Below the pieces are notes generated by a model. That model was not told the origin of the DNA, made no database searches, and saw nothing but the letters and a program-made list of their open reading frames with translations. A DNA stretch of 64,000 nt from Bacteroidota bacterium. GTDB lineage: Bacteria; Bacteroidota; Rhodothermia; Rhodothermales; UBA10348. Below are positions 55,259 through 64,000 of this stretch, piece after piece. The position numbers and the translations under genes were made by a program. Location: the NCBI GenBank assembly GCA_029262775.1, contig JAJCYR010000014.1, positions 1 through 64,000 of the forward strand, read 5' to 3'. The first letter of the stretch is position 1. Every line of letters begins with the position of its first letter.

Positions 55259-58108
55259 ATGACCCTCGATTCTGACAGCTCTCCACAGAAAGCCCGCGGC
55301 GCCATTGTCATTCGTGGTGCTCGGCAGCACAACCTGAAGGAAGTCAATGTCGACATTCCCCGGGGTCGCCTGGTCGTGGTCACCGGGCCGTCGGGTTCGG
55401 GTAAGTCCAGCCTGGCCTTTGACACCATTTACGCCGAAGGGCAGCGGCGCTACGTGGAATCGCTCAGCGCATACGCCCGGCAGTTCCTGGAGCGCATGGA
55501 CAAACCTGATGCCGACCTGATTTCAGGTCTGGCGCCGGCCATTGCCATCGAGCAGAAGACAACGACCCGGAATCCGCGCTCGACCGTTGCCACGCAGACC
55601 GAGATCTACGACCACCTGCGCCTGTTGTATGCGCGCGTGGGCACCACCATTTCGCCGGTATCGGGCGAACCCGTTACGCGGGATTCACCCCGCTCGGTCG
55701 CACAGGAGGCGGCCCGGATCTTCAAGCCCGGCACCCGCATCTACGTCACCTTTCCCCTGCCCGACCACAAAGGAGCCAGCATCCGGCAGGAACTGGAGAG
55801 CCTGCTGCGCCGGGGTTTTTTCCGCATTCTGGTGCTCCCCACCGAGAAACAGGCGGAAAAAGGGGCTGTAGAGGAGCTTGTTGACCTCAACGAGTCGCCT
55901 CCGGAGGGACTACGCATTGCCCGGAACCGGATCCGCATACTCGTGGACCGCGCCGTCGTCACGCCGGGGGCGGCTGCGGAGGAGGCCGAATCGCGCCTCG
56001 CCGATTCCGTGGAGCAGGCCTTCTCCGAGGGAGGCGGTTATGTACATCTGCGGGCGCGGGCCAGCCGCACCGAGCACGTGTTCAGTCGGCACTTTGAGCG
56101 CGACGGCATCCGCTTTTCCGAGCCCACCCCCCACCTCTTCTCCTTCAACTCTCCGCTCGGCGCCTGCCCAACCTGCCAGGGTTTCGGGCGCATAACCGGC
56201 ATGGATCCCGACCTCGTTGTTCCCGACCCGGGGCTGTCCATCCGGCAGCAGGCCATTGCCCCGTTCCGGACTGAGGCCTGGAGCCAGCATTTCCGCGCCC
56301 TGATCCGCGTGGCGGCTGACGAGCGCATACCCATCGATACGCCCTACGCCGATCTCGATGAAAGGCACCGCGCCGTGATTTGGGAAGGCTCGGCTGATTA
56401 CATTGGGATCACCGGATTTTTCAATTACCTGGAGTCGCGCAAATACAAAATGCATTATCGCATTTTCTACGCCCGCTTCCGGGGCTACTCGCCGTGTCCC
56501 GACTGCCGAGGGTACCGCCTGCGGGCCGATGCGCTCCATGTGCGCGTGGGCGGAATGCACATAGGCCAGGTCTGCGAACTGACCATTGCCGATGCCCACA
56601 CGTTTTTTGACGAGCTGACGCTCAGCGCACACCAGGCGGCCGTGGCATCGCGCGTGCTCGATGAACTTCGGCGCCGGTTGCGCTACCTCGTGGATGTGGG
56701 GCTCACCTACCTCTCGCTCGACCGCCTCTCACAGACGCTGTCCGGGGGCGAGTCGCAGCGCATCAACCTGGCCACATCGCTCGGCTCATCGCTCGTCGGC
56801 AGCCTGTATGTTCTCGATGAACCCTCGATCGGACTGCACCCCCGCGACACGGACCGGCTGATTTCCATCCTGGAGCATTTGCGGGACATCGGCAACACGG
56901 TCCTTGTTGTGGAGCATGATCCGGACATGATGCGGCGCGCCGACTACATTGTGGACCTCGGGCCCGGTGCTGGCCGGTTTGGGGGGCATCTGGTGGCCGA
57001 GGGGCGCCCGGACGAGATCATGCAGAACGCGGACTCGCTGACGGGAGCCTACCTCTCGGGTACCAAGTCCATTCCGGTCCCTTCGGAGCGGCGGTCCGGG
57101 CGCGAACGGGACGAACTCGTTCTCGAGGGCGCCAGCGCCCACAACCTGAAACGTATTGATGTGCGCATTCCGCTGGGCATGGTGGTGTGCGTCACCGGCG
57201 TATCGGGCTCGGGCAAATCCACGCTCATCCACGATACGCTCTACCGGACCCTGGCGCGCCTCAAGGGCACACTGTCTGAGGATGAGCGGCCCGGAAGGCA
57301 CATCGCGCTGCGAGGTCACCAGCTCATTGACCACGTGGAAATGATTGACCAGTCGCCCATTGGCCGCTCGCCGCGTTCGAACCCGGCTACGTACGTCAAG
57401 GCGTTCGATGGTATCCGGCAGCTCTTTGCCGACACGTACCAGGCCCGGATCCGCGGCTACAAGCCAGGGTATTTTTCCTTCAACGTGCCCGGCGGGCGCT
57501 GCGAGACGTGCCAGGGCGAGGGGGTGGTTAAAATCGAAATGCAGTTCCTGGCCGACCTCTACCTGGAGTGCGAAGCCTGCAAGGGAACGCGTTACAAGCA
57601 GGACATCCTGGAAATCCGCTACCGCGGCAAGAGCATTGCCGACGTGCTGGACATGAGCATGGAAGAAGCGGTGACGTTCTTCGAGGACGATGCGCCTGTC
57701 GCGGGCAAATTGCAGGTACTGTGCGATGTAGGGCTCGGCTACCTGAGCCTGGGGCAGCCCGCCAATACGCTGTCGGGGGGCGAGGCGCAGCGCGTCAAAC
57801 TCGCTACCCACATGCGGCGCAGTACGAGGGAGCGGGTACTCTATATTTTCGACGAGCCCACGACCGGGCTGCACATGGATGACATCCGCGTCCTGCTCCA
57901 TGCGTTTCAGGCGCTCGTGAGCGAGGGACACTCCGTGCTGGTCATAGAGCATAACCTCGATGTGATCAAGTGCGCCGACCACGTGATTGACATGGGTCCA
58001 GACGGTGGCGTGCGCGGCGGCTTCGTTGTTGCCGAGGGCACTCCTGAAGACATCGCGAATGTGCCTCAGAGCCACACCGGCCGCTATCTGAAACCCCTAC
58101 TCTCATGA
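55259..58108 (+). CDS. uvrA: UvrABC system protein A
   Basis: 949 residues. Two ABC ATPase modules: Walker A GPSGSGKSSLAFDTIYAEG and GVSGSGKSTLIHDTLYR, signatures LSGGESQRINLATSLG and LSGGEAQRVKLATHMRR, Walker B LYVLDEPSIGLHPRD and YIFDEPTTGLH. Zinc-binding cysteine pairs are seen in GACPTCQGFG, SPCPDCRGYR, RCETCQGEG and CEACKGTRY. It recognises bulky DNA lesions and loads UvrB. Its stop overlaps the following glycosyltransferase ATG by 4 bp, an unexpected coupling. No convincing LexA-like box was found in the upstream 167 bp. Confidence 0.97.
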   Translation: MTLDSDSSPQKARGAIVIRGARQHNLKEVNVDIPRGRLVVVTGPSGSGKSSLAFDTIYAEGQRRYVESLSAYARQFLERMDKPDADLISGLAPAIAIEQKTTTRNPRSTVATQTEIYDHLRLLYARVGTTISPVSGEPVTRDSPRSVAQEAARIFKPGTRIYVTFPLPDHKGASIRQELESLLRRGFFRILVLPTEKQAEKGAVEELVDLNESPPEGLRIARNRIRILVDRAVVTPGAAAEEAESRLADSVEQAFSEGGGYVHLRARASRTEHVFSRHFERDGIRFSEPTPHLFSFNSPLGACPTCQGFGRITGMDPDLVVPDPGLSIRQQAIAPFRTEAWSQHFRALIRVAADERIPIDTPYADLDERHRAVIWEGSADYIGITGFFNYLESRKYKMHYRIFYARFRGYSPCPDCRGYRLRADALHVRVGGMHIGQVCELTIADAHTFFDELTLSAHQAAVASRVLDELRRRLRYLVDVGLTYLSLDRLSQTLSGGESQRINLATSLGSSLVGSLYVLDEPSIGLHPRDTDRLISILEHLRDIGNTVLVVEHDPDMMRRADYIVDLGPGAGRFGGHLVAEGRPDEIMQNADSLTGAYLSGTKSIPVPSERRSGRERDELVLEGASAHNLKRIDVRIPLGMVVCVTGVSGSGKSTLIHDTLYRTLARLKGTLSEDERPGRHIALRGHQLIDHVEMIDQSPIGRSPRSNPATYVKAFDGIRQLFADTYQARIRGYKPGYFSFNVPGGRCETCQGEGVVKIEMQFLADLYLECEACKGTRYKQDILEIRYRGKSIADVLDMSMEEAVTFFEDDAPVAGKLQVLCDVGLGYLSLGQPANTLSGGEAQRVKLATHMRRSTRERVLYIFDEPTTGLHMDDIRVLLHAFQALVSEGHSVLVIEHNLDVIKCADHVIDMGPDGGVRGGFVVAEGTPEDIANVPQSHTGRYLKPLLS

Positions 58109-59274
58109 ATCTGCCTGGGCAGACCACCCCGCCGCGCGCAAGGAAGCGGATCGCCCTGTATACGGGCGCCTACAACCACATTGCAGACGGGGTGTCGCTC
58201 ACGCTGAACCGTTTGGTGGCGTACCTGCTGGAGGGACGCGCTGAGGTGCTGGTGCTCGCGCCCACCACAGACGAGCCGGTACTCGAACACCATGGCGAGT
58301 TGGAAGCAGCGCCCTCTTTTGCCATTCCCGGCCGGCCGGAATACCGGATTTCCGTGGGCCTCTCACAGGGAAATCGCCGCCGGCTCGATGCATTCAGCCC
58401 CGACATCATGCACATTGCCACACCCGACGTGACCGGCGTGCAGGCGCTGGCCTGGGCGCAGCGGCGGGGCGTACCGATCGTTGCCTCCTACCATACACAC
58501 TTCAGCTCCTATCTGGACTACTACTGCATGGGCTGGATGGAGCCCCCCATGTGGGCATGGCTGCGCTGGTTCTACAGGCAGTGCACCCACATCTACGTCC
58601 CCACGCCGTCCATGGCCGATATTCTCCGCACGCATGGTATCCATGAGGGTGTCGAGCTCTGGCCCCGCGGTGTGGAAACCGACCTGTTCCATCCGGACCG
58701 CCGTTCGACAGCCTTCCGTGAGAAGCACGGGTTTTCAGAGGACGATGTCGTGGTGGCGTTCATCAGTCGACTTGTCATTGAAAAGGGTACGAACGTATAC
58801 GCCAGAGTGCTCCGCGCCGTCGCGGCAGAGGGTGTGCGCGTCAAGGCGCTCGTTGTGGGCACCGGGCCGGCCGAAGAGGACATGCGGCGCCTGCTGCCTG
58901 ACGGCGTCTTCGCCGGGCACCTGACGGACGAGGAGCTGGCCACCGCCTACGCCTCGTCCGACATATTCCTCTTCCCGAGCGAAACGGAGACGTTCGGCAA
59001 CGTGACGCTCGAAGCCATGGCGTCCGGGCTTCCCACCGTCTGCGCTGACGCCATAGGAAGCAAGAGCCTCGTTCTGGATGGAGAAACGGGGATCCTGTGC
59101 CGACCGCGCGACACGGATGATTTCACGAAGGCCGTCTGCGACCTCATTCGCCACGGACCGCGCCGCGCGGCCATGGGCCGCGCGGCGCGGGAGCGCGCCA
59201 CCGAATTCTCCTGGCCGACCATTCTGGGCCGCCTCGACGCCTACTACGATCATCTCATGGAGGGCCGCCGCTGA
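58105..59274 (+). CDS. Glycosyltransferase family 4 (mannosyl/sulfoquinovosyl-type)
   Basis: 389 residues, GT-B fold. N-terminal RIALYTGAYNHIADGVSLTLNRLVAYL, IVASYHTHFSSYLDYY, and VPTPSMADILRTHGI; C-terminal LWPRGVETDLFHPDRRS, VAFISRLVIEKGTNVYARVL, and the donor-site region FLFPSETETFGNVTLEAMASGLPTV with the family's E-x7-E. The pattern resembles transferases acting on diacylglycerol or phosphatidylinositol lipids. It is coupled to uvrA (4-bp overlap) and to the next GT4 gene (1-bp overlap), so the two transferases probably act sequentially on one glycolipid. Confidence 0.87.
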   Translation: MNLPGQTTPPRARKRIALYTGAYNHIADGVSLTLNRLVAYLLEGRAEVLVLAPTTDEPVLEHHGELEAAPSFAIPGRPEYRISVGLSQGNRRRLDAFSPDIMHIATPDVTGVQALAWAQRRGVPIVASYHTHFSSYLDYYCMGWMEPPMWAWLRWFYRQCTHIYVPTPSMADILRTHGIHEGVELWPRGVETDLFHPDRRSTAFREKHGFSEDDVVVAFISRLVIEKGTNVYARVLRAVAAEGVRVKALVVGTGPAEEDMRRLLPDGVFAGHLTDEELATAYASSDIFLFPSETETFGNVTLEAMASGLPTVCADAIGSKSLVLDGETGILCRPRDTDDFTKAVCDLIRHGPRRAAMGRAARERATEFSWPTILGRLDAYYDHLMEGRR

Positions 59275-60485
59275 TGCGCCTGCTGTTCGTTACCCATTCC
59301 TTTCCCCCGCTCGGCAGGCCGCTTGAAAATATTGGCGGCATGCAGCGTGTCGCGTTCGAGCTGCATGCGGCACTTGTCCGCAGGAACGGCATCGGGCCGG
59401 ATGGACGGGCGTTCTCCTACCGTGTTCATGCGCTTGTGAGCACGTGGAAATGGATCCACTGGCGCATTGGACCCTTTCTACTGGGCACGCTCTTCCGCCT
59501 GCGCCGGGATATCCGCCGCGGCGATGTGGACGTGGTCCTCTTTTCCAGCATGGTTACCGCGCTGCTGGTGCTGCTACTTGGGCGCCCCCAGGTCGTACTG
59601 GCGGCCATTGTGCACGGGCAGGATGTGACCAAGCCCGTTCCCATCTACCAGCGACTGGCACGGCGCGCTTTGGACCGGCTCGATCTGGTCATGCCGGTCA
59701 GCGCGGCCACCGGTGCGGCCTGCCTGGAACGCGGCCTCAAGCCCGGGCAGCTGCACGTCGTGCACAACGGTGTGGACACGGATCGGTTTGACCCCGTGCT
59801 GAAGAAACTTGAAATGCATCCAACGGCCGTCGCCCAGGCATGGGCGGACGTGGTCCAGGCGGCTCGCGCCCCGGCGCCAGGCGCCGCCCCGGCAACGGAC
59901 GCCGCCCCGCCCTTGTTGCTCTGCAGCGTCGGGCGCCACGTCGAGCGAAAGGGATTTGCCTGGTTTATTCGCGAGGTCATGCCCCTGCTTCCGGACAACG
60001 TGCATTACTGGCTGGGAGGGGACGGCCCGGAGCACGAGCGCATGGAGAGCGCCGTCGAGGAAGCCGGGCAGTTCCACCGTGTCCGCCTCCTGGGGCGTCT
60101 TGACGGAGATCAGCTCGTGGACCTCTACCGCACCGCCGACCTGTTTGTCATGCCCAACATACCGGTACCGGGCGACATGGAAGGCTTCGGCATCGTTATG
60201 CTCGAGGCGGGCCTCGTCGGACTGCCCAGCGTGGCGGCGCGCCTGGAGGGCATTGCGGAAGTCATCTCGCCCGGCAAAAACGGCTACTTCGTCGAGAGCG
60301 GTGACGGCGCGGGCTTTGCCGAGCGCATCCGGGCGCTACAGGACGACCGCGACCACCTCAGCGACCTTTCCCGATCAACGCGAGCGTACGTCACGACCAC
60401 CTTCTCCTGGGAACGCGTGGCAACGAACTATCTGGAGGCACTGTTCGACTTCCCCGCCCCCTTCTCCCGCATTTCCAGTCGCTGA
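59274..60485 (+). CDS. Glycosyltransferase family 4
   Basis: 403 residues, GT-B fold. N-terminal LLFVTHSFPPLGRPLENIGGMQRVAFELHAAL, hydrophobic VLLLGRPQVVLAAIVHGQDV, then VMPVSAATGAACLERGLKPGQLHVVHNGVDTDRF; C-terminal LLCSVGRHVERKGFAWFIREVMPLLP and MPNIPVPGDMEGFGIVMLEAGLVGLPSVAA. An alanine/proline-rich insertion (about residues 195-210) precedes the donor domain. Its start overlaps the upstream gene's stop by one base. The 3' end overlaps the converging MMPL gene by 58 bp. Confidence 0.87.
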   Translation: MRLLFVTHSFPPLGRPLENIGGMQRVAFELHAALVRRNGIGPDGRAFSYRVHALVSTWKWIHWRIGPFLLGTLFRLRRDIRRGDVDVVLFSSMVTALLVLLLGRPQVVLAAIVHGQDVTKPVPIYQRLARRALDRLDLVMPVSAATGAACLERGLKPGQLHVVHNGVDTDRFDPVLKKLEMHPTAVAQAWADVVQAARAPAPGAAPATDAAPPLLLCSVGRHVERKGFAWFIREVMPLLPDNVHYWLGGDGPEHERMESAVEEAGQFHRVRLLGRLDGDQLVDLYRTADLFVMPNIPVPGDMEGFGIVMLEAGLVGLPSVAARLEGIAEVISPGKNGYFVESGDGAGFAERIRALQDDRDHLSDLSRSTRAYVTTTFSWERVATNYLEALFDFPAPFSRISSR

Positions 60486-62983
60486 AGCAGCGCGGGCAGA
60501 AAGATCAGTGCTCCAGCCAGTGTCGACCCTATTCCTATAACTGCAAGCATCCCAATGGATTCAAGTCCCGGGTGAAACGACAACAGGAGTCCGGCAAAGC
60601 CGAGCATGGTGGTCAGCGACCCCATGGTGACGTGCTCGCCCGTCGAGCGTAGTACATGCATGATGCTGCCCTTTCCTTCTTCCCTGTACCGGTGCACCAT
60701 GTGCACGCCCGCATCGTTTCCAATGCCGAGCACCGCAGGCAGCACAATCAGATTGTAGAAATTCAATTTGAAGGCCATGAGCTCCATCAGGAACAGCATC
60801 CAGAGCACACCCACGAGGAGCGGCAACAGGGCAAGCAGCATCCACTTCAGCGAGCCGAAGTTGGCGTACATGAGTACCATCACGATGAGCAGTGTCGCGA
60901 GTACCATCCACGGTGCCTCGGACCGCATGAGCTTCAGCATATCGGCCGCCACGAGCGACGTGGACCCAGCGTGGTAGACCTCCCCGGTCACCGTCACAAT
61001 CGTTCCCACGTCCTCCGAAAAGGCAATCGACTGACGGCCATCGGACAGCCCCACGCTCGGATAGATGATGACGAAATTACCCAACTCACCGTTTTTCGAG
61101 GTGAACTGCTCGCGCAGGAACTGCGGCACATCCTCTTCGGCAACAGGCTCGCGCGTCTGGGCCGCCCGGCGCAGCCGGTCCAGATCCTCGGACTCTTCCC
61201 GCTCCAGAAACCGGTCGGCCAGGAGCGTGCGCACGGCGGCCAGACGCGCGAGCCGCTCGGCCTGCGCTTCGGGCGCCGTCGGAAAGCGATCCTGCAGCGA
61301 TTCCACACGGTCAATAGTGGGGCTCAGCGTATCGGCCTCCATATGCCGATGCAGCGCATCGATCACCGGCACAACTTCCTCAGGCCGGTCCAGAATCACG
61401 TACGCCGGATTCCGGTTGCGGCGATTGTCAGACACCTTGCGCACGATGTCCCGCCGCGCTTCGTACTCCTCATAGACCGGCTCGAGCTCACCGAACCGGT
61501 ACTCAAAGCCCACACGGCCCACGAGCAGGACGGCCACCACAATCGCCGCCAGGCTGCCAAACAGCGCAATCCGGCATCCGGGAAAGGTCTTCCGGTGACG
61601 GCTCCCATCGTCGACGGCCTTGCGCCCTGAACTGGATAGATTCAGGAGGCCCACCCGCTCGAACACCGCAAGCAGCGCAGGGAGCACGAAAATCATGGCC
61701 ACCAGCGCAAACAGGATGCCGCTGCCGGCAATGAATCCGAACTGCGAGAAGCCCTTGAAATCGGCCAGAACGAGCACAAAAAGACCCAGCGACGTCGTGA
61801 ACGCTCCGACCGTAATGGCCTGTCCCGTACTGCGGAATGTGATCCGGACCGCCTCGAGCACCGACCGTCCGTCCGAGCGCTCTTCGGCGTATCGACCATA
61901 AAAATGAATGCCGAAATCAATGCCGAGCCCGAACAGAACGAGCCCGAGCGTAGACGTCATGAGATTCAGCGTGTCGTACACGAGCCAGGCCAGCGCGAAC
62001 GTCCAGGACAGGCTCATGATGAGTGGCAGCCCGATAATCAGCGCCATGGACGGCGCGCGCAGGAGTTGTGTCAGGAAAATGCGCGTCGACCATGCGCGCC
62101 CCATGCGGGCCACGTACGCCTTGTAGAGGAAGTAGAACACCACGAAGAGCAGTACCGCCCCGGCGCCGCTCCCGAACGAACCGAGCACGTCGTTCTGGAC
62201 GGTCTCGACTTCGATCATCTGCCGCAGCAGTCGGCCTGCCGTGGTGACCTCCATGTCGGCGTGGAACGTGGCCGGCGCGAGCGCCGCCGTGACGGAATCG
62301 AGCGCAGCATAGGCCTCACGAATGAAAGAAATATTGGTCGACGCGTCGGCCGGGAAGAACTCCAGCACCATGGTCGTGCTGTCGTCCGATATCGGGTACT
62401 CTTTCGACACGATCTGCTCATAGATGGCCTTGAGCTCCTCACCCACGGAATCCTCCTCGGCCACCATATCGTCCTCCTCTTCGAGGTCGAACATGAAGGG
62501 GTTCGCATCGAGCTTCGCGTCTTCAATCATGGTGCGCAGCCAGTCCTCGAGCATGTCCAGTTCGGCCGGCGTGGCGAAGTAGAGGGCGTTGTCCTTGAGG
62601 AAGGTCACGTCCTTGCGGTACTCTACGCGCTGGAAAAACGGCTCGCCATTGCGGGCACGAACGAGGCCCAGCACCTCAGGGATGAGGGCCTCCGCATACG
62701 CCTTGTTGGCCTCGAACGACGGGCTTTCAATGGCCACTGCCGCCTCGGCTTCCCCCCCGATCGTATTGCGCAGCTTCTCGAGCGCCACCGCGCTCGGGTA
62801 ATCGGACGGAATCAGGTTGGCCAGATCCGTGTCGATGCGCAGGTTTTTGGCGAGCATCAGACTCCCGGCCGTAAGCACCGTCGCCACGAGCACGACCCAC
62901 GTGGCATGGGTCACGACGCCCCCGACACAGGATCCAAGGAAGTTGAACGCCCGGTCAACGAGCAGGCGGCTGGGTCGTGTCAT
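60428..62983 (-). CDS. MMPL/RND-superfamily lipid transporter
   Basis: 851 residues in two homologous halves, each with one helix, a large periplasmic domain, then five helices. The charged transmembrane motifs are LGIDFGIHFYGRYAEER in the first half and LGIGNDAGVHMVHRYREEG in the second. Such proteins, including HpnN-like members, export hydrophobic molecules such as hopanoids or glycolipids using the proton gradient. Acidic residues are concentrated in the first periplasmic domain (DLEEEDDMVAEEDSVGEEL). The start at 62983 overlaps the DUF3047 gene stop by 4 bp. Its end overlaps the converging glycosyltransferase by 58 bp. Confidence 0.87.
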   Translation of the reverse strand: MTRPSRLLVDRAFNFLGSCVGGVVTHATWVVLVATVLTAGSLMLAKNLRIDTDLANLIPSDYPSAVALEKLRNTIGGEAEAAVAIESPSFEANKAYAEALIPEVLGLVRARNGEPFFQRVEYRKDVTFLKDNALYFATPAELDMLEDWLRTMIEDAKLDANPFMFDLEEEDDMVAEEDSVGEELKAIYEQIVSKEYPISDDSTTMVLEFFPADASTNISFIREAYAALDSVTAALAPATFHADMEVTTAGRLLRQMIEVETVQNDVLGSFGSGAGAVLLFVVFYFLYKAYVARMGRAWSTRIFLTQLLRAPSMALIIGLPLIMSLSWTFALAWLVYDTLNLMTSTLGLVLFGLGIDFGIHFYGRYAEERSDGRSVLEAVRITFRSTGQAITVGAFTTSLGLFVLVLADFKGFSQFGFIAGSGILFALVAMIFVLPALLAVFERVGLLNLSSSGRKAVDDGSRHRKTFPGCRIALFGSLAAIVVAVLLVGRVGFEYRFGELEPVYEEYEARRDIVRKVSDNRRNRNPAYVILDRPEEVVPVIDALHRHMEADTLSPTIDRVESLQDRFPTAPEAQAERLARLAAVRTLLADRFLEREESEDLDRLRRAAQTREPVAEEDVPQFLREQFTSKNGELGNFVIIYPSVGLSDGRQSIAFSEDVGTIVTVTGEVYHAGSTSLVAADMLKLMRSEAPWMVLATLLIVMVLMYANFGSLKWMLLALLPLLVGVLWMLFLMELMAFKLNFYNLIVLPAVLGIGNDAGVHMVHRYREEGKGSIMHVLRSTGEHVTMGSLTTMLGFAGLLLSFHPGLESIGMLAVIGIGSTLAGALIFLPALLQRLEMREKGAGKSNSASR

Positions 62984-63768
62984 TTCGAGGCGGGAATGAG
63001 TCGGATGTTGTCGAAGTCAACTTCGGCCTCGGCGTTCGTATTATCTGAGTCGCTCCAGAGCCGAATAGAGATGGGGCGACGCGGCGGTTCGCCGCCGAAC
63101 ACCATGCGGTAGTCCGCGGCCACGTCGCGCTCAACGTGAATCCACCCGGCATCGGCCATGAACCCGTCCGATACCACAATGACCTTGAGTTTGCCGTACG
63201 AAACGACAGTGCCCACCGGGAGCGTACTTGAAAAGGCGTATTTGATGGCCTTGGGGCGTTTGACAAGAAAACCTTCCATGGAAAATATGACATAAATCGC
63301 CGCCGCGGAGTCATTCAGCTGATCCTGATCCTCCCGCGCCCCCGGTGGCAGTTTACGGGCATTCCATTCCCAGGACATGACCGGATGGGTCTCCAGGTTC
63401 CAGTCCAGGCGGCCCTCGCCGTTCATCAGTGAAATATGCACTGCTTCGTTGTGCGAATACGCCCGCAGTACCTGGCGCGTGCCGTCCCGGACCACCGTAA
63501 AACGCTCCCGCGGCCGCATGAATTCTTCGGTCAGCGGCACCATTTTTCTTTCATGCAGGTAGCTCCAGCCGCCGGGGACGGTGCCTATGTCATGCGCTTC
63601 GAAGTCGTCAATAAGCCGCACATCCGCCTTTTCTGGGTCCACCTGCGCGCGGGCCTGCCCCACGGCCGGGGAAACGAGCGCAACAAGCAGCAGGAGAACA
63701 AGTACCGGCAGCCATGCTGGCGCGTGAAAAAGGCGATATACTCGGGAAAATAGGGAAGCTCTACGCAT
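62980..63768 (-). CDS. DUF3047 exported protein
   Basis: 262 residues. A long signal peptide or anchor (hydrophobic about 18-37, ending near VGQARAQ) is followed by a beta-rich domain with VRLIDDFEAHDIGTVPGGW, SWEWNARKLPPGAREDQDQLNDSAAAIYVIF and the conserved YAFSSTLPVGTV, matching DUF3047. The domain resembles jelly-roll carbohydrate-binding folds; no biochemical role is known to me. Its stop overlaps the transporter's ATG, so the two are translationally coupled and may form an envelope export system. Confidence 0.82.
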   Translation of the reverse strand: MRRASLFSRVYRLFHAPAWLPVLVLLLLVALVSPAVGQARAQVDPEKADVRLIDDFEAHDIGTVPGGWSYLHERKMVPLTEEFMRPRERFTVVRDGTRQVLRAYSHNEAVHISLMNGEGRLDWNLETHPVMSWEWNARKLPPGAREDQDQLNDSAAAIYVIFSMEGFLVKRPKAIKYAFSSTLPVGTVVSYGKLKVIVVSDGFMADAGWIHVERDVAADYRMVFGGEPPRRPISIRLWSDSDNTNAEAEVDFDNIRLIPASK

Positions 63769-63950
63769 GATGCCTTGTGTAGGTGCAGAAAGTATGCCAA
63801 ACGCGCACCCGTGCGTGCACCAGGGTCGGGATTTGCTACGAGGGTAGCCGCGTCGCCCCGCGGTAACGTAACATGAAACACTGTTTGCAAATAGGACGTA
63901 CGTCTCGTTTATTCAATTTCCCATCCACCTGAGGAACCTCATCTACACGC

Positions 63951-64000
63951 ATGAATCCGAACACGTTTGAAAAACTTGAGATCGGGCAGTCGCACATCAT
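63951..64000 (+). CDS. Start of a probable MaoC-like gene (3' end outside window)
   Basis: Only 16 complete codons are present, giving MNPNTFEKLEIGQSHI. The FExLxIGQ opening resembles the first strand of MaoC-type hot-dog dehydratases, but the fragment is too short to be sure. The preceding 182 bp contain no other gene; the perfect palindrome GACGTACGTC lies at 63895-63904. Confidence 0.4.
   Translation, partial: MNPNTFEKLEIGQSHI

Noticed and set aside
53379-55262. 627-residue plus-strand open frame opposite the BatA-like gene
   Set aside because: Antisense shadow rich in Arg and His; the minus strand shows BatA and VWA motifs.
56786-58075. 429-residue minus-strand open frame opposite uvrA
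   Set aside because: Antisense to the second UvrA ATPase module; no domain pattern.

Overview
The window is a gene-dense, GC-rich bacterial chromosome segment with no ribosomal RNA, tRNA, CRISPR array or insertion sequence that I can see. Several traits point to a member of the Bacteroidota/Rhodothermota group, most likely a high-GC Rhodothermales/Balneolales-like lineage. These are: a C-terminal type IX secretion sorting domain, tandem TonB-receptor/DUF4249 lipoprotein pairs, a BtuB plus surface beta-propeller lipoprotein under a B12 riboswitch, and a division/cell-wall cluster without murF. MurE carries the DNPR motif, so the peptidoglycan should contain meso-diaminopimelate. The taxonomic placement is inference; no marker gene was aligned.

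Layout. 1-7251: a partial Gfo/Idh/MocA oxidoreductase runs leftwards. Diverging from it are a PhoB/PhoR-like two-component pair preceded by a Pho-box-like repeat, a MarR regulator, a YhhQ-type queuosine-precursor transporter and two tandem FG-GAP repeat exoproteins. 7287-15514 (minus): ilvE, a family 2 glycosyltransferase, then two consecutive TonB-dependent receptor + DUF4249 lipoprotein pairs. 15513-18075 (plus): a small membrane-anchored protein and an APC permease fused to EIIA-like and TrkA_C-like domains. 18053-21830 (minus): a cobalamin riboswitch with its own intrinsic terminator, a BtuB-like receptor, a BtuG-like beta-propeller lipoprotein and a Bfd-like [2Fe-2S] protein. 21976-25160 (plus): a TolC-family protein, an MlaC-like protein and a glycosyltransferase-like protein.

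26830-42180 (minus) is the complete dcw cluster in the order mraZ-rsmH-ftsL-ftsI-murE-mraY-murD-ftsW-murG-murC-ftsQ-ftsA-ftsZ, with many 4-bp ATGA overlaps. A sigma70-like promoter and two MraZ-type direct repeats precede mraZ. A LexA-like repressor diverges from mraZ across a 300-bp AT-rich region full of candidate operators. 43135-55091 (minus) is a long co-oriented run: pyrG, a methyltransferase, two glycosyltransferases, gyrB, a CBS-domain protein, hflX, a small membrane protein and a BatA/VWA membrane protein. 55259-60485 (plus) is uvrA translationally coupled to two family 4 glycosyltransferases. 60428-63768 (minus) is an MMPL/RND transporter coupled to a DUF3047 protein. A probable MaoC-like gene starts at 63951 and leaves the window.

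The most interesting unit is the riboswitch-controlled corrinoid operon (18053-21830), in which a Bfd-like iron-sulfur protein is embedded with the uptake genes. Next are the LexA-like protein whose expected catalytic lysine is arginine, together with its operator-rich promoter, the triple-domain permease, the duplicated TonB/DUF4249 cassette, and an FtsL with a very long basic N-terminus.
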